A stretch of 64,000 bases of DNA. It comes from Micromussa lordhowensis. Lineage: Eukaryota; Cnidaria; Anthozoa; Scleractinia; Lobophylliidae. Each line of letters begins with the position of its first letter. The stretch's first letter is position 1. The notes under the pieces are model-generated. The model was not told the origin of the DNA. It saw only the letters and a program-made list of their open reading frames with translations, and ran no database searches. A program made the translations under genes and the position numbers. The stretch lies in assembly GCA_964020085.1 (NCBI GenBank), contig OZ026603.1:31206242-31270241 (forward strand), written 5' to 3'. Shown here in pieces: positions 25,101 through 39,250 of the stretch.

Positions 25101-27930
25101 CCGAGTTATGAGAAATTTGGCAAGGACACCTAAATCGGCCATTTTCTGAGATTTTGCCAAGGGGGGACCAAGGGAAAATGCTCAAAAAAGTAGGCCGACT
25201 ATAGGAGCTCCAAAAACACCCTGGCGCAAATTGCATCATCTCCTAATTAGTATGCACTTGAAGTGACAACATAGGAGAAGATTTTGCTGCAAAATGCGGC
25301 TCCATAAGTGTCCGTATGGCCGAGTTATGAGAAATTTGGCAAGGACACCTAAATCGGCCATTTTCTGAGATTTTGCCAAGGGGGGACCAAGGGAAAATGC
25401 TCAAAAAAGTAGGCCGACTATAGGAGCTTCAAAAACACCCTGGCGCAAATTGCATCATCTCCTAATTAGTATGCACTTCAAGTGCAAACATAGGAGAAGA
25501 TTTTGCTGCAAACTGCGGCTCCATAAGTGTCCGTATAGCCGAGTTATGAGAAATTTGGCAAGGACACCTAAATCGGCCATTTTCTGAGATTTTGCCAAGG
25601 AGGGACCAAGGGAAAATGCTCCAAAAAAGTAGGCCGACTATAGGAGCTTCAAAAACACCCTGGCGCAAATTGCATCATCTCTTAATTAGTATGCACTTGA
25701 AGTGCAAACATAGGAGAAGATTTTGCTGCAAACTGCGGCTCCATAAGTGTCCGTATAGCCGAGTTATGACAAATTTGGCAAGGACACCTAAATCGGCCAT
25801 TTTCTGAGATTTTGCCAAGGGGGGACCAAGGGAAAATGCTCAAAAAAGTAGGCCGACTATAGGAGCTTCAAAAACACCCTGGCGCAAATTGCATCATCTC
25901 CTAATTAGTATGCACTTGAAGTGCAAACATAGGAGAAGATTTTGCTGCAAACTGCGGCTCCATAAGCGTCCGTATAGCCGAGTTATGAGAAATTTGGCAA
26001 GGACACCTAAATCGGCCATTTTCTGAGATTTTGCCAAGGGGGGACCAAGGGAAAATGCTCAAAAAAGTAGGCCGACTATAGGAGCTACAAAAACACCCTG
26101 GCGCAAATTGCATCATCTCTTAATTAGCATGCACTTGAAGTGCAAACATAGGAGAAGATTTTGCTGCAAAATGCGGCTCCATAAGTGTCCGTATAGCCGA
26201 GTTATGAGAAATTTGGCAAGGACACCTAAATCGGCCATTTTCTGAGATTTTGCCAAGGGGGGACCAAGGGAAAATGCTCAAAAAAGTAGGCCGACTATAG
26301 GAGCTTCAAAAACACCCTGGCGCAAATTGCATCATCTCCTAATTAGTGTGCACTTGAAGTGCAAACATAGGAGAAGATTTTGCTGCAAACTGCGGCTCCA
26401 TAAGTGTCCGTATAGCCGAGTTATGAGAAATTTGGCAAGGACACCTAAATCGGCCATTTTCTGAGATTTTGCCAAGGGGGGACCAAGGGAAAATGCTCAA
26501 AAAAGTAGGCCGACTATAGGAGCTTCAAAAACACCCTGGCGCAAATTGCATCATCTCCTAATTAGTATGCACTTGAAGTGCAAACATAGGAGAAGATTTT
26601 GCTGCAAACTGCGGCTCCATAAGTGTCCGTATAGCCGAGTTATGAGAAATTTGGCAAGGACACCTAAATCGGCCATTTTCTGAGATTTTGCCAAGGGGGG
26701 ACCAAGGGAAAATGCTCAAAAAAGTAGGCCGACTATAGGAGCTTCAAAAACACCCTGGCGCAAATTGCATCATCTCCTAATTAGTATGCACTTGAAGTGC
26801 AAACATAGGAGAAGATTTTGCTGCAAACTGCAGCTCCATAAGTGTCCGTATAGCCGAGTTATGACAAATTTGGCGAGGACACCTAAATGGGCCATTTTCT
26901 GAGATTTTGCCAAGGAGGGACCAAGGGAAAATGCTCCAAAAAAGTAGGCCGACTATAGGAGCTTCAAAAACACCCTGGCGCAAATTGCATCATCTCCTAA
27001 TTAGTATGCACTTCAAGTGCAAACATAGGAGAAGATTTTGCTGCAAACTGCGGCTCCATAAGTGTCCGTATAGCCGAGTTATGAGAAATTTGGCAAGGAC
27101 ACCTAAATCGGCCATTTTCTGAGATTTTGCCAAGGGGGGACCAAGGGAAAATGCTCAAAAAAGTAGGCCGACTATAGGAGCTCCAAAAACACCCTGGCGC
27201 AAATTGCATCATCTCCTAATTAGTATGCACTTGAAGTGACAACATAGGAGAAGATTTTGCTGCAAAATGCGGCTCCATAAGTGTCCGTATGGCCGAGTTA
27301 TGAGAAATTTGGCAAGGACACCTAAATCGGCCATTTTCTGAGATTTTGCCAAGGGGGGACCAAGGGAAAATGCTCAAAAAAGTAGGCCGACTATAGGAGC
27401 TTCAAAAACACCCTGGCGCAAATTGCATCATCTCCTAATTAGTATGCACTTCAAGTGCAAACATAGGAGAAGATTTTGCTGCAAACTGCGGCTCCATAAG
27501 TGTCCGTATAGCCGAGTTATGAGAAATTTGGCAAGGACACCTAAATCGGCCATTTTCTGAGATTTTGCCAAGGAGGGACCAAGGGAAAATGCTCCAAAAA
27601 AGTAGGCCGACTATAGGAGCTTCAAAAACACCCTGGCGCAAATTGCATCATCTCTTAATTAGTATGCACTTGAAGTGCAAACATAGGAGAAGATTTTGCT
27701 GCAAACTGCGGCTCCATAAGTGTCCGTATAGCCGAGTTATGACAAATTTGGCAAGGACACCTAAATCGGCCATTTTCTGAGATTTTGCCAAGGGGGGACC
27801 AAGGGAAAATGCTCAAAAAAGTAGGCCGACTATAGGAGCTTCAAAAACACCCTGGCGCAAATTGCATCATCTCCTAATTAGTATGCACTTGAAGTGCAAA
27901 CATAGGAGAAGATTTTGCTGCAAACTGCGG
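22183..27930 (-). repeat. Nonamer higher-order repeat, 1,973 bp, about 2.9 copies
   Basis: Nine monomers form a unit repeated in tandem with a period of exactly 1,973 bp. Markers at constant offset include GAAGATTTTGCTGCAAAATG at 22208, 24181 and 26154; AGTGTGCACTTGAAG near 22400, 24373 and 26346; the indel variant GAAGTGACAACAT near 23288, 25261 and 27234; and GCTCCAAAAAAGTAG twice per unit. The last variant adds one base each time, which explains 9 x 219 + 2. At the sites I compared the copies are identical, so the amplification is recent. The third copy stops between about 27745 and 27939, where the GCGTCCG marker is missing. Start and end are set by marker loss. Confidence 0.92.
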
Positions 27931-28229
27931 CTCCATAAGTGTCCGTATAGCCGAGTTATGACAAATTTGGCAAGGACACCTAAATCGGCCATTTTCTGAG
28001 ATTTTGCCAAGGGGGGACCAAGGGAAAATGCTCAAAAAAGTAGGCCGACTATAGGAGCTTCAAAAACACCCTGGCGCAAATTGCATCATCTCCTAATTAG
28101 TATGCACTTGAAGTGCAAACATAGGAGAAGATTTTGCTGCAAACTGCGGCTCCATAAGTGTCCGTATAGCCGAGTTATGAGAAATTTGGCAAGGACACCT
28201 AAATCGGCCATTTTCTGAGATTTTGCCAA

Positions 28230-29400
28230 GGGGGGACCAAGGGAAAATGCTCAAAAAAGTAGGCCGACTATAGGAGCTTCAAAAACACCCTGGCGCAAAT
28301 TGCATCATCTCCTAATTAGTATGCACTTGAAGTGCAAACATAGGAAAAGATTTTGCTACAAACTGCGGCTCCATAAGTGTCCGTATAGCCGAGTTATGAG
28401 AAATTTGGCAAGGACACCTAAATCGGCCATTTTCTAAGATTTTGCCAAGGGGGGACCAAGGGAAAATGCTCAAAAAAGTAGGCCGACTATAGGAGCTTCA
28501 AAAACACCCTGGCGCAAATTGCATCATCTCCTAATTAGTATGCACTTGAAGTGCAAACATAGGAGAAGATTTTGCTGCAAACTGTGGCTCCATAAGTGTC
28601 CGTATAGCCGAGTTATGACAAATTTGGCAAGGACACCTAAATCGGCCATTTTCTGAGATTTTGCCAAGGGGGGACCAAGGGAAAATGCTCAAAAAAGTAG
28701 GCCGACTATAGGAGCTTCAAAAACACCCTGGCGCAAATTGCATCATCTCCTAATTAGTATGCACTTGAAGTGCAAACATAGGAGAAGATTTTGCTGCAAA
28801 CTGCGGCTCCATAAGTGTCCGTATAGCCGAGTTATGAGAAATTTGGCAAGGACACCTAAATCGGCCATTTTCTGAGATTTTGCCAAGGGGGGACCAAGGG
28901 AAAATCCTCAAAAAAGTAGGCCGACTATAGGAGCTTCAAAAACACCCTGGCGCAAATTGCATCATCTCCTAATTAGTATGCACTTGAAGTGCAAACATAG
29001 GAGAAGATTTTGCTGCAAACTGCGGCTCCATAAGTGTCCGTATAGCCGAGTTATGAGAAATTTGGCAAGGACACCTAAATCGGCCATTTTCTGAGATTTT
29101 GCCAAGGGGGGACCAAGGGAAAATGCTCAAAAAAGTAGGCCGACTATAGGAGCTTCAAAAACACCCTGGCGCAAATTGCATCATCTCCTAATTAGTATGC
29201 ACTTGAAGTGCAAACATAGGAAAAGATTTTGCTACAAACTGCGGCTCCATAAGTGTCCGTATAGCCGAGTTATGAGAAATTTGGCAAGGACACCTAAATC
29301 GGCCATTTTCTAAGATTTTGCCAAGGGGGGACCAAGGGAAAATGCTCAAAAAAGTAGGCCGACTATAGGAGCTTCAAAAACACCCTGGCGCAAATTGCAT
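28230..29400 (-). repeat. Tetramer duplication, 876 bp
   Basis: The variant TAGGAAAAGATTTTGCTACA starts at 28341 and again at 29217, with CTAAGATTTTGCC following about 95 bp later in both cases. The offset is 876 bp, or four monomers. Confidence 0.75.
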
Positions 29401-32400
29401 CATCTCCTAATTAGTATGCACTTGAAGTGCAAACATAGGAGAAGATTTTGCTGCAAACTGCGGCTCCATAAGTGTCCGTATAGCCGAGTTATGAGAAATT
29501 TGGCAAGGACACCTAAATTGGCCATTTTCTGAGATTTTGCCAAGGGGGGACCAAGGGAAAATGCTCAAAAAAGTAGGCCGACTATAGGAGCTTAAAAAAC
29601 ACCCTGGCGCAAATTGCATCATCTCCTAATTAGTATGCACTTGAAGTGCAAACACAGGAGAAGATTTTGCTGCCAACTGCGGCTCCATAAGTGTCCGTAT
29701 AGCCGAGTTATGAGAAATTTGGCAAGGACACTTAAATCGGCCATTTTCTGAGATTTTGCCAAGGGGGGACCAAGGGAAAATGCTCAAAAAAGTAGGCCGA
29801 CTATAGGAGCTTCAAAAACACCCTGGCGCAATTTGCATCATCTCCTAATTAGTATGCACTTGAAGTGCAAACATAGGAGAAGATTTTGCTGCAAACTGCG
29901 GCTTCATAAGTGTCCGTATAGCCGAGTTACGACAAATTTAACAAGGACACCTAAATCGGCCATTTTCTGAGATTTTGCCAAGGGGGGACCAAGGGAAAAT
30001 GCTCAAAAAAGTAGGCCGACTATAGGAGCTTCAAAAACACCCTGGCGCAAATTGCATCATCTCCTAATTAGTATGCACTTGAAGTGCAAACATAGGAGAA
30101 GATTTTGCTGCAAACTGCGGCTCCATAAGTGTCCGTATAGCCGAGTTATGAGAAATTTGGCAAGGACACCTAAATCGGCCATTTTCTGAGATTTTGCCAA
30201 GGGGGGACCAAGGGAAAATGCTCAAAAAAGTAGGCCGACTATAGGAGCTTCAAAACCACCCTGGCGCAAATTGCATCATCTCCTAATTAGTATGCACTTG
30301 AAGTGCAAACATAGGAGAAGATTTTGCTGCAAACTGCGGCTCCATAAGTGTCCGTATAGCCGAGTTATGAGAAATTTGGCAAGGACACCTAAATCGGCCA
30401 TTTTCTGAGATTTTGCCAAGGGGGGACCAAGGGAAAATGCTCAAAAAAGTAGGCCGACTATAGGAGCTTCAAAAACACCCTGGCGCAAATTGCATCATCT
30501 CCTAATTAGTATGCACTTGAAGTGCAAACATAGGAGAAGATTTTGCTGCAAACTGCGGCTCCATAAGTGTCCGTATAGCCGAGTTATGACAAATTTGGCA
30601 AGGACACCTAAATCGGCCATTTTCTGAGATTTTGCCAAGGGGGGACCAAGGGAAAATGCTCAAAAAAGTAGGCCGACTATAGGAGCTTCAAAAACACCCT
30701 GGCGCAAATTGCATCATTTCCTAATTAGTATGCACTTGAAGTGCAAACATAGGAGAAGATTTTGCTGCAAACTGCGGCTCCATAAGTGTCCGTATAGCCG
30801 AGTTATGAGAAATTTGGCAAGGACACCTAAATCGGCCATTTTCTGAGATTTTGCCAAAGGGGGGACCAAGGGAAAATGCTCAAAAAAGTAGGCCGACTAT
30901 AGGAGCTTCAAAAACACCCTGGCGCAAATTGCATCATCTCCTAATTAGTATGCACTTGAAGTGCAAACATAGGAGAAGATTTTGCTGCAAACTGCGGCTG
31001 CATAAGTGTCCGTATAGCCGAGTTATGAGAAATTTGGCAAGGACACCTAAATCGGCCATTTTCTGAGATTTTGCCAAGGGGGGACCAAGGGAAAATGCTC
31101 AAAAAAGTAGGCCGACTATAGGAGCTTCAAAAACTCCCTGGCGCAAATTGCATCATCTCCTAATTAGTATGCACTTGAAGTGCAAACATAGGAGAAGATT
31201 TTGCTGCAAACTGCGGCTCCATAAGTGTCCGTATAGCCGAGTTATGAGAAATTTGGCAAGGACACCTAAATCGGCCATTTTCTGAGATTTTGCCAAGGGG
31301 GGACCAAGGGAAAATGCTCAAAAAAGTAGGCCGACTATAGGAGCTTCAAAAACACCCTGGCGCAATTTGCATCATCTCCTAATTAGTATGCACTTGAAGT
31401 GCAAACATAGGAGAAGGTTTTGCTGCAAACTGCGGCTTCATAAGTGTCCGTATAGCCGAGTTATGACAAAGTGGGCAAGGACACCTAAATCGGCCATTTT
31501 CTGAGATTTTGCCAAGGGGGGATCAAGGGAAAATGCTCAAAAAAGTAGGCCGACTATAGGAGCTTCAAAAACACCCTGGCGCAAATTGCATCATCTCCTA
31601 ATTAGTATGCACTTGAAGTGCAAACATAGGAGAAGATTTTGCTGCAAACTGCGGCTCCATAAGTGTCCGTATAGCCGAGTTATGAGAAATTTGGCAAGGA
31701 CACCTAAATCGGCCATTTTCTGAGATTTTGCCAAGGGGGGACCAAGGGAAAATGCTCAAAAAAGTAGGCCGACTATAGGAGCTTCAAAAACACCCTGGCG
31801 CAAATTGCATCATCTCCTAATTAGTATGCACTTGAAGTGCAAACATAGGAGAAGATTTTGCTGCAAACTGCGGCTTCATAAGTGTCCGTATAGCCGAGTT
31901 ATGAGAAATTTGGCAAGGACACCTAAATCGGCCATTTTCTGAGATTTTGCCAAGGGGAGACCAAGGGAAAATGCTCAAAAAAGTAGGCCGACTATAGGAG
32001 CTTCAAAAACACCCTGGCGCAATTTGCATCATCTCCTAATTAGTATGTACTTGAAGTGCAAACATAGGAGAAGATTTTGCTGCAAACTGCGGCTTCATAA
32101 GTGTCCGTATAGCCGAGTTATGACAAATTTGGCAAGGACACCTAAATCGGCCATTTTCTGAGATTTTGCCAAGGGGGGATCAAGGGAAAATGCTCAAAAA
32201 AGTAGGCCGACTATAGGAGCTTCAAAAACACCCTGGCGCAAATTGCATCATCTCCTAATTAGTATGCACTTGAAGTGCAAACATAGGAGAAGATTTTGCT
32301 GCAAACTGCGGCTCTATAAGTGTCCGTATAGCCGAGTTATGACAAATTTGGCAAGGACACCTAAATCGGCCATTTTCTGAGATTTTGCCAAGGGGGGACC

Positions 32401-35400
32401 AAGGGAAAATGCTCAAAAAAGTAGGCCGACTATAGGAGCTTCAAAAACACCCTGGCGGAAATTGCATCATCTCCTAATTAGTATGCACTTGAAGTGCAAA
32501 CATAGGAGAAGATTTTGCTGCAAACTGCGGCTCCATAAGTGTCCGTATAGCCGAGTTATGAGAAATTTGGCAAGGACACCTAAATCGGCCATTTTCTGAG
32601 ATTTTGCCAAGGGGGGCCCAAGGGAAAATGCTCAAAAAAGTAGGCCGACTATAGGAGCTTCAAAAACACCCTGGCGCAAATTGCATGATCTCCTAATTAG
32701 TATGCGCTTGAAGTGCAAACATAGGAGAAGATTTTGCTGCAAACTGCGGCTCCATAAGTGTCCGTATAGCCGAGTTATGAGAAATTTGGCAAGGACACCT
32801 AAATCGGCCATTTTCTGAGATTTTGCCAAGGGGGGACCAAGGGAAAATGCTCAAAAAAGTAGGCCGACTATAGGAGCTTCAAAAACACCCTGGCGCAAAT
32901 TGCATCATCTCCTAATTAGTATGCACTTGAAGTGCAAACATAGGAGAAGATTTTGCTGCAAACTGCGGCTCCATAAGTGTCCGTATAGCCGAGTTATGAG
33001 AAATTTGGCAAGGACACCTAAATCGGCCATTTTCTGAGATTTTGCCAAGGGGGGACCAAGGGAAAATGCTCAAAAAAGTAGGCCGACTATAGGAGCTTCA
33101 AAAACACCCTGGCGCAAATTGCATCATCTCCTAATTAGTATGCACTTAAAGTGCAAACATAGGAGAAGATTTTGCTGCAAACTGCGGCTCCATAAGTGTC
33201 CGTATAGCCGAGTTATGAGAAATTTGGCAAGGACACCTAAATCGGCCATTTTCTGAGATTTTGCCAAAGGGGGGACCAAGGGAAAATGCTCAAAAAAGTA
33301 GGCCGACTATAGGAGCTTCAAAAACACCCTGGCACAAATTGCATCATCTCTTAATTAGTATGCACTTGAAGTGCAAACATAGGAGAAGATTTTGCTGCAA
33401 ACTGCGGCTGCATAAGTGTCCGTATAGCCGAGTTATGAGAAATTTGGCAAGGACACCTAAATCGGCCATTTTCTGAGATTTTGCCAAGGGGGGACCAAGG
33501 GAAAATGCTCAAAAAAGTAGGCCGACTATAGGAGCTTCAAAAACACCCTGGCGCAATTTGCATCATCTCCTAATTAGTATGCACTTGAAGTGCAAACATA
33601 GGAGAAGATTTTGCTGCAAACTGCGGCTTCATAAGTGTCCGTATAGCCGAGTTATGACAAATTTGGCAAGGACACCTAAATCGGCCATTTTCTGAGATTT
33701 TGCCAAGGGGGGATCAAGGGAAAATGCTCAAAAAAGTAGGCCGACTATAGGAGCTTCAAAAACACCCTAGCGCAAATTGCATCATCTCCTAATTAGTATG
33801 CACTTGAAGTGCAAACATAGGAGAAGATTTTGCTGCAAACTGCGGCTCTATAAGTGTCCGTATAGCCGAGTTATGACAAATTTGGCAAGGACACCTAAAT
33901 CGGCCATTTTCTGAGATTTTGCCAAGGGGGGACCAAGGGAAAATGCTCAAAAAAGTAGGCCGACTATAGGAGCTTCAAAAACACCCTGGCGCAAATTGCA
34001 TCATCTCCTAATTAGTATGCACTTAAAGTGCAAACATAGGAGAAGATTTTGCTGCAAACTGCGGCTCCATAAGTGTCCGTATAGCCGAGTTATGAGAAAT
34101 TTGGCAAGGACACCTAAATCGGCCATTTTCTGAGATTTTGCCAAGGGGGGACCAAGGGAAAATGCTCAAAAAAGTAGGCCGACTATAGGAGCTTCAAAAA
34201 CACCCTGGCGCAAATTGCATCATCTCCTAATTAGTATGCACTTGAAGTGCAAACATAGGAGAAGATTTTGCTGCAAACTGCGGCTCCATAAGTGTCCGTA
34301 TAGCCGAGTTATGAGAAATTTGGCAAGGACACCTAAATCGGCCATTTTCTGAGATTTTGCCAAGGGGGGACCAAGGGAAAATGCTCAAAAAAGTAGGCCG
34401 ACTATAGGAGCTTCAAAAACACCCTGGCGCAAATTGCATCATCTCCTAATTAGTATGCACTTGAAGTGCAAACATAGGAGAAGATTTTGCTGCAAACTGC
34501 GGCTCCATAAGTGTCCGTATAGCCGAGTTATGAGAAATTTGGCAAGGACACCTAAATCGGCCATTTTCTGAGATTTTGCCAAGGGGGGGACGAAGGGGAA
34601 AATGCTCAAAAAAGTAGGCCGAATATAGGAGCTTCAAAAGCACCCTGGCGCAAATTGCATCATCTCCTAATTAGTATGCACTTGAAGTGCAAACATAGGA
34701 GAAGATTTTGCTGCAAACTGCGGCTCCATAAGTGTCCGTATAGCCGAGTTATGAGAAATTTGGCAAGGACACCTAAATCGGCCATTTTCTGAGATTTTGC
34801 CAAAGGGGGGACCAAGGGAAAATGCTCAAAAAAGTAGGCCGACTATAGGAGCTTCAAAAACACCCTGGCGCAAATTGCATCATCTCCTAATTAGTATGCA
34901 CTTGAAGTGCAAACATAGGAGAAGATTTTGCTGCAAACTGCGGCGCCATAAGTGTCCGTATAGCCGAGTTATGAGAAATTTGGCAAGGACACCTAAATCG
35001 GCCATTTTCTGAGATTTTGCCAAGGGGGGACCAAGGGAAAATGCTCAAAAAAGTAGGCCGACTATAGGAGCTTCAAAAGCACCCTGGCGCAAATTGCATC
35101 ATCTCCTAATTAGTATGCACTTGAAGTGCAAACATAGGAGAAGATTTTGCTGCAAACTGCGGCTCCATAAGTGTCCGTATAGCCGAGGTATGAGAAATTT
35201 GGCAAGGACACCTAAACCGGCCATTTTCTGAGATTTTGCCAAGGGGGGACCAAGGGAAAATGCTCAAAAAAGTAGGCCGACTATAGGAGCTTCAAAAACA
35301 CCCTGGCGCAAATTGCATCATCTCCTAATTAGTATGCACTTGAAGTGCAAACATAGGAGAAGATTTTGCTGCAAACTGCGGCTCCATAAGTGTCCGTATA

Positions 35401-36100
35401 GCCGAGTTATGAGAAATTTGGCAAGAACACCTAAATCGGCCATTTTCTGAGATTTTGCCAAGGGGGGACCAAGGGAAAATGCTCAAAAAAGTAGGCCGAC
35501 TATAGGAGCTTCAAAAACACCCTGGCGCAAATTGCATCATCTTTTAATTAGCATGCACTTGAAGTGCAAACATAGGAAAAGATTCTGCTGCAAACTGCGG
35601 CTCCATAAGTGTCCGTATAGCCGAGTTATGAGAAATTTGGCAAGGACACCTAAATCGGCCATTTTCTGAGATTTTGCCAAGGGGGGACCAAGGGAAAATG
35701 CTCAAAAAAGTAGGCCGACTATAGGAGCTTCAAAAACACCCTCGCGAAAATTGCATCATCTCCTAATTAGTATGCACTTGAAGTGCAAACATAGGAGAAG
35801 ATTTTGCTGCAAACTGCGGCTCCATAAGTGTCCGTATAGCCGAGTTATGAGAAATTTGGCAAGGACACCTAAATCGGCCATTTTCTGAGATTTTGCCAAG
35901 GGGGGACCAAGGGAAAATCCTCAAAAAAGTAGGCCGACTATAGGAGCTTCAAAAGCACCCTGGCGCAAATTGCATCATCTCCTAATTAGTATGCACTTGA
36001 AGTGCAAACATAGGAGAAGATTTTGCTGCAAACTGCGGCTCCATAAGTGTCCGTATAGCCGAGGTATGAGAAATTTGGCAAGGACACCTAAATCGGCCAT
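29400..36100 (-). repeat. Mosaic satellite section
   Basis: Shared variants recur at whole-monomer spacings but in several registers. CGCAATTTGCATC followed by CGGCTTCATAAG appears near 29826, 31363, 32017 and 33553. GGATCAAGGG is near 31520, 32177 and 33712. GCCAAAGGGGGGACC, one base longer, is near 30853, 33263 and 34799. CCGAGGTATGAG is at about 35183 and 36059, four monomers apart. No single higher-order unit dominates. Confidence 0.75.
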
Positions 36101-38400
36101 TTTCTGAGATTTTGCCAAGGGGGGACCAAGGGAAAATGCTCAAAAAAGTAGGCCGACTATAGGAGCTTCAAAAACACCCTGGCGCAAATTGCATCATCTC
36201 CTAATTAGTATGCACTTGAAGTGCAAACATAGGAGAAGATTTTGCTGCAAACTGCGGCTCCATAAGTGTCCGTATAGCCGAGTTATGAGAAATTTGGCAA
36301 GGACACCTAAATCGGCCATTTTCTGAGATTTTGCCAAGGGGGGACCAAGGGAAAATCCTCAAAAAAGTAGGCCGACTATAGGAGCTTCAAAAACACCCTG
36401 GCGCAAATTGCATCATCTCTTAATTAGTATGCACTTGAAGTGCAAACATAGGAAAAGATTCTGCTGCAAACTGCGGCTCCATAAGTGTCCGTATAGCCGA
36501 GTTATGAGAAATTTGGCAAGGACACCTAAATCGGCCATTTTCTGAGATTTTGCCAAGGGGGGACCAAGGGAAAATGCTCAAAAAAGTAGGCCGACTATAG
36601 GAGCTTCAAAAACACCCTGGCGCAAATTGCATCATCTCCTAATTAGTATGCACTTGAAGTGCAAACATAGGAGAAGATTTTGCTGCAAACTGCGGCTCCA
36701 TAAGTGTCCGTATAGCCGAGTTATGAGAAATTTGGCAAGGACACCTAAATCGGCCATTTTCTGAGATTTTGCCAAGGGGGGACCAAGGGAAAATGCTCAA
36801 AAAAGTAGGCCGACTATAGGAGCTGCAAAAACACCCTGGCGCAAATTGCATCATCTCCTAATTAGTATGCACTTGAAGTGCAAACATAGGAGAAGATTTT
36901 GCTGCAAACTGCGGCTCCATAAGTGTCCGTATAGCCGAGTTATGAGAAATTTGGCAAGGACACTTAAATCGGCCATTTTCTGAGATTTTGCCAAGGGGGG
37001 ACCAAGGGAAAATGCTCAAAAAAGTAGGCCGACTATAGGAGCTGCAAAAACACCCTGGCGCAAATTGCATCATCTCCTAATTAGTATGCACTTGAAGTGC
37101 AAACATAGGAGAAGATTTTGCTGCAAACTGCGGCTCCATAAGTGTCCGTATAGCCGAGTTATGAGAAATTTGGCTAGGACACTTAAATCGGCCATTTTCT
37201 GAGATTTTGCCAAGGGGGGACCAAGGGAAAATGCTCAAAAAAGTAGGCCGACTATAGGAGCTTCAAAAACACCCTGGCGCAAATTGCATCATCTCCTAAT
37301 TAGTATGCACTTGAAGTGCAAACATAGGAGAAGATTTTGCTGCAAACTGCGGCTCCATAAGTGTCCGTATAGCCGAGTTATGAGAAATTTGGCAAGGACA
37401 CCTAAATCGGCCATTTTCTGAGATTTTGCCAAGGGGGGACCAAGGGAAAATCCTCAAAAAAGTAGGCCGACTATAGGAGCTTCAAAAACACCCTGGCGCA
37501 AATTGCATCATCTCTTAATTAGTATGCACTTGAAGTGCAAACATAGGAAAAGATTCTGCTGCAAACTGCGGCTCCATAAGTGTCCGTATAGCCGAGTTAT
37601 GAGAAATTTGGCAAGGACACCTAAATCGGCCATTTTCTGAGATTTTGCCAAGGGGGGACCAAGGGAAAATGCTCAAAAAAGTAGGCCGACTATAGGAGCT
37701 TCAAAAACACCCTGGCGCAAATTGCATCATCTCCTAATTAGTATGCACTTGAAGTGCAAACATAGGAGAAGATTTTGCTGCAAACTGCGGCTCCATAAGT
37801 GTCCGTATAGCCGAGTTATGAGAAATTTGGCAAGGACACCTAAATCGGCCATTTTCTGAGATTTTGCCAAGGGGGGACCAAGGGAAAATGCTCAAAAAAG
37901 TAGGCCGACTATAGGAGCTGCAAAAACACCCTGGCGCAAATTGCATCATCTCCTAATTAGTATGCACTTGAAGTGCAAACATAGGAGAAGATTTTGCTGC
38001 AAACTGCGGCTCCATAAGTGTCCGTATAGCCGAGTTATGAGAAATTTGGCAAGGACACTTAAATCGGCCATTTTCTGAGATTTTGCCAAGGGGGGACCAA
38101 GGGAAAATGCTCAAAAAAGTAGGCCGACTATAGGAGCTGCAAAAACACCCTGGCGCAAATTGCATCATCTCCTAATTAGTATGCACTTGAAGTGCAAACA
38201 TAGGAGAAGATTTTGCTGCAAACTGCGGCTCCATAAGTGTCCGTATAGCCGAGTTATGAGAAATTTGGCAAGGACACTTAAATCGGCCATTTTCTGAGAT
38301 TTTGCCAAGGGGGGACCAAGGGAAAATGCTCAAAAAAGTAGGCCGACTATAGGAGCTTCAAAAACACCCTGGCGCAAATTGCATCATCTCCTAATTAGTA
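36100..38400 (-). repeat. Pentamer higher-order repeat, 1,095 bp, two copies
   Basis: Five monomers are duplicated with an offset of 1,095 bp. AAAATCCTC is at 36352 and 37447. GGAAAAGATTCTGC is at 36451 and 37546. AGCTGCAAAAAC is at 36821 and 37040, then 37916 and 38135. CACTTAAATCGG variants follow each pair. The only difference I noticed is GGCTAGGACAC in the first copy (near 37174) against GGCAAGGACAC in the second. An upstream relative of part of the unit lies 876 bp earlier (35575), so tetramer and pentamer registers overlap. Confidence 0.88.
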
Positions 38401-39250
38401 TGCACTTGAAGTGCAAACATAGGAGAAGAGTTTGCTGCAAACTGCAGCTCCATAAGTGTCCGTATAGCCGAGTTATGAGAAATTTGGCAAGGACACCTAA
38501 ATCGGCCATTTTCTGAGATTTTGCCAAGGGGGGACCAAGGGAAAATGCTCAAAAAAGTAGGCCGACTATAGGAGCTTCAAAAACACCCTGGCGCAATTTG
38601 CATCATCTCCTAATTAGTAGGCACTTGAAGTGCAAACATAGGAGAAGATTTTGCTGCAAACTGCGGCCTCATAAGTGTCCGTATAGCCGAGTTATGACAA
38701 ATTTGGCAAGGACACCTAAATCGGCCATTTTCTGAGATTTTGCCAAGGGGGGATCAAGGGAAAATGCTCAAAAAAGTAGGCCGACTATAGGAGCTTCAAA
38801 AACACCCTGGCGCAAATTGCATCATCTCCTAATTAGTATGCACTTGAAGTGCAAACATAGGAGAAGATTTTGCTGCAAACTGCGGCTCCATAAGTGTCCG
38901 TATAGCCGAGTTATGAGAAATTTGGCAAGGACACTTAAATCGGCCATTTTCTGAGATTTTGCCAAGGGGGGACCAAGGGAAAATGCTCAAAAAAGTAGGC
39001 CGACTATAGGAGCTTCAAAAACACCCTGGCGCAAATTGCATCATCTCCTAATTAGTATGCACTTGAAGTGCAAACATAGGAGAAGAGTTTGCTGCAAACT
39101 GCAGCTCCATAAGTGTCCGTATAGCCGAGTTATGAGAAATTTGGCAAGGACACCTAAATCGGCCATTTTCTGAGATTTTGCCAAGGGGGGATCAAGGGAA
39201 AATGCTCAAAAAAGTAGGCCGACTATAGGAGCTTCAAAAACACCCTGGCG
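38400..39250 (-). repeat. Trimer duplication, 657 bp
   Basis: The linked variants AGAAGAGTTTGCTG and CTGCAGCTCC occur at 38424 and again at 39081, 657 bp (three monomers) apart. Confidence 0.75.
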
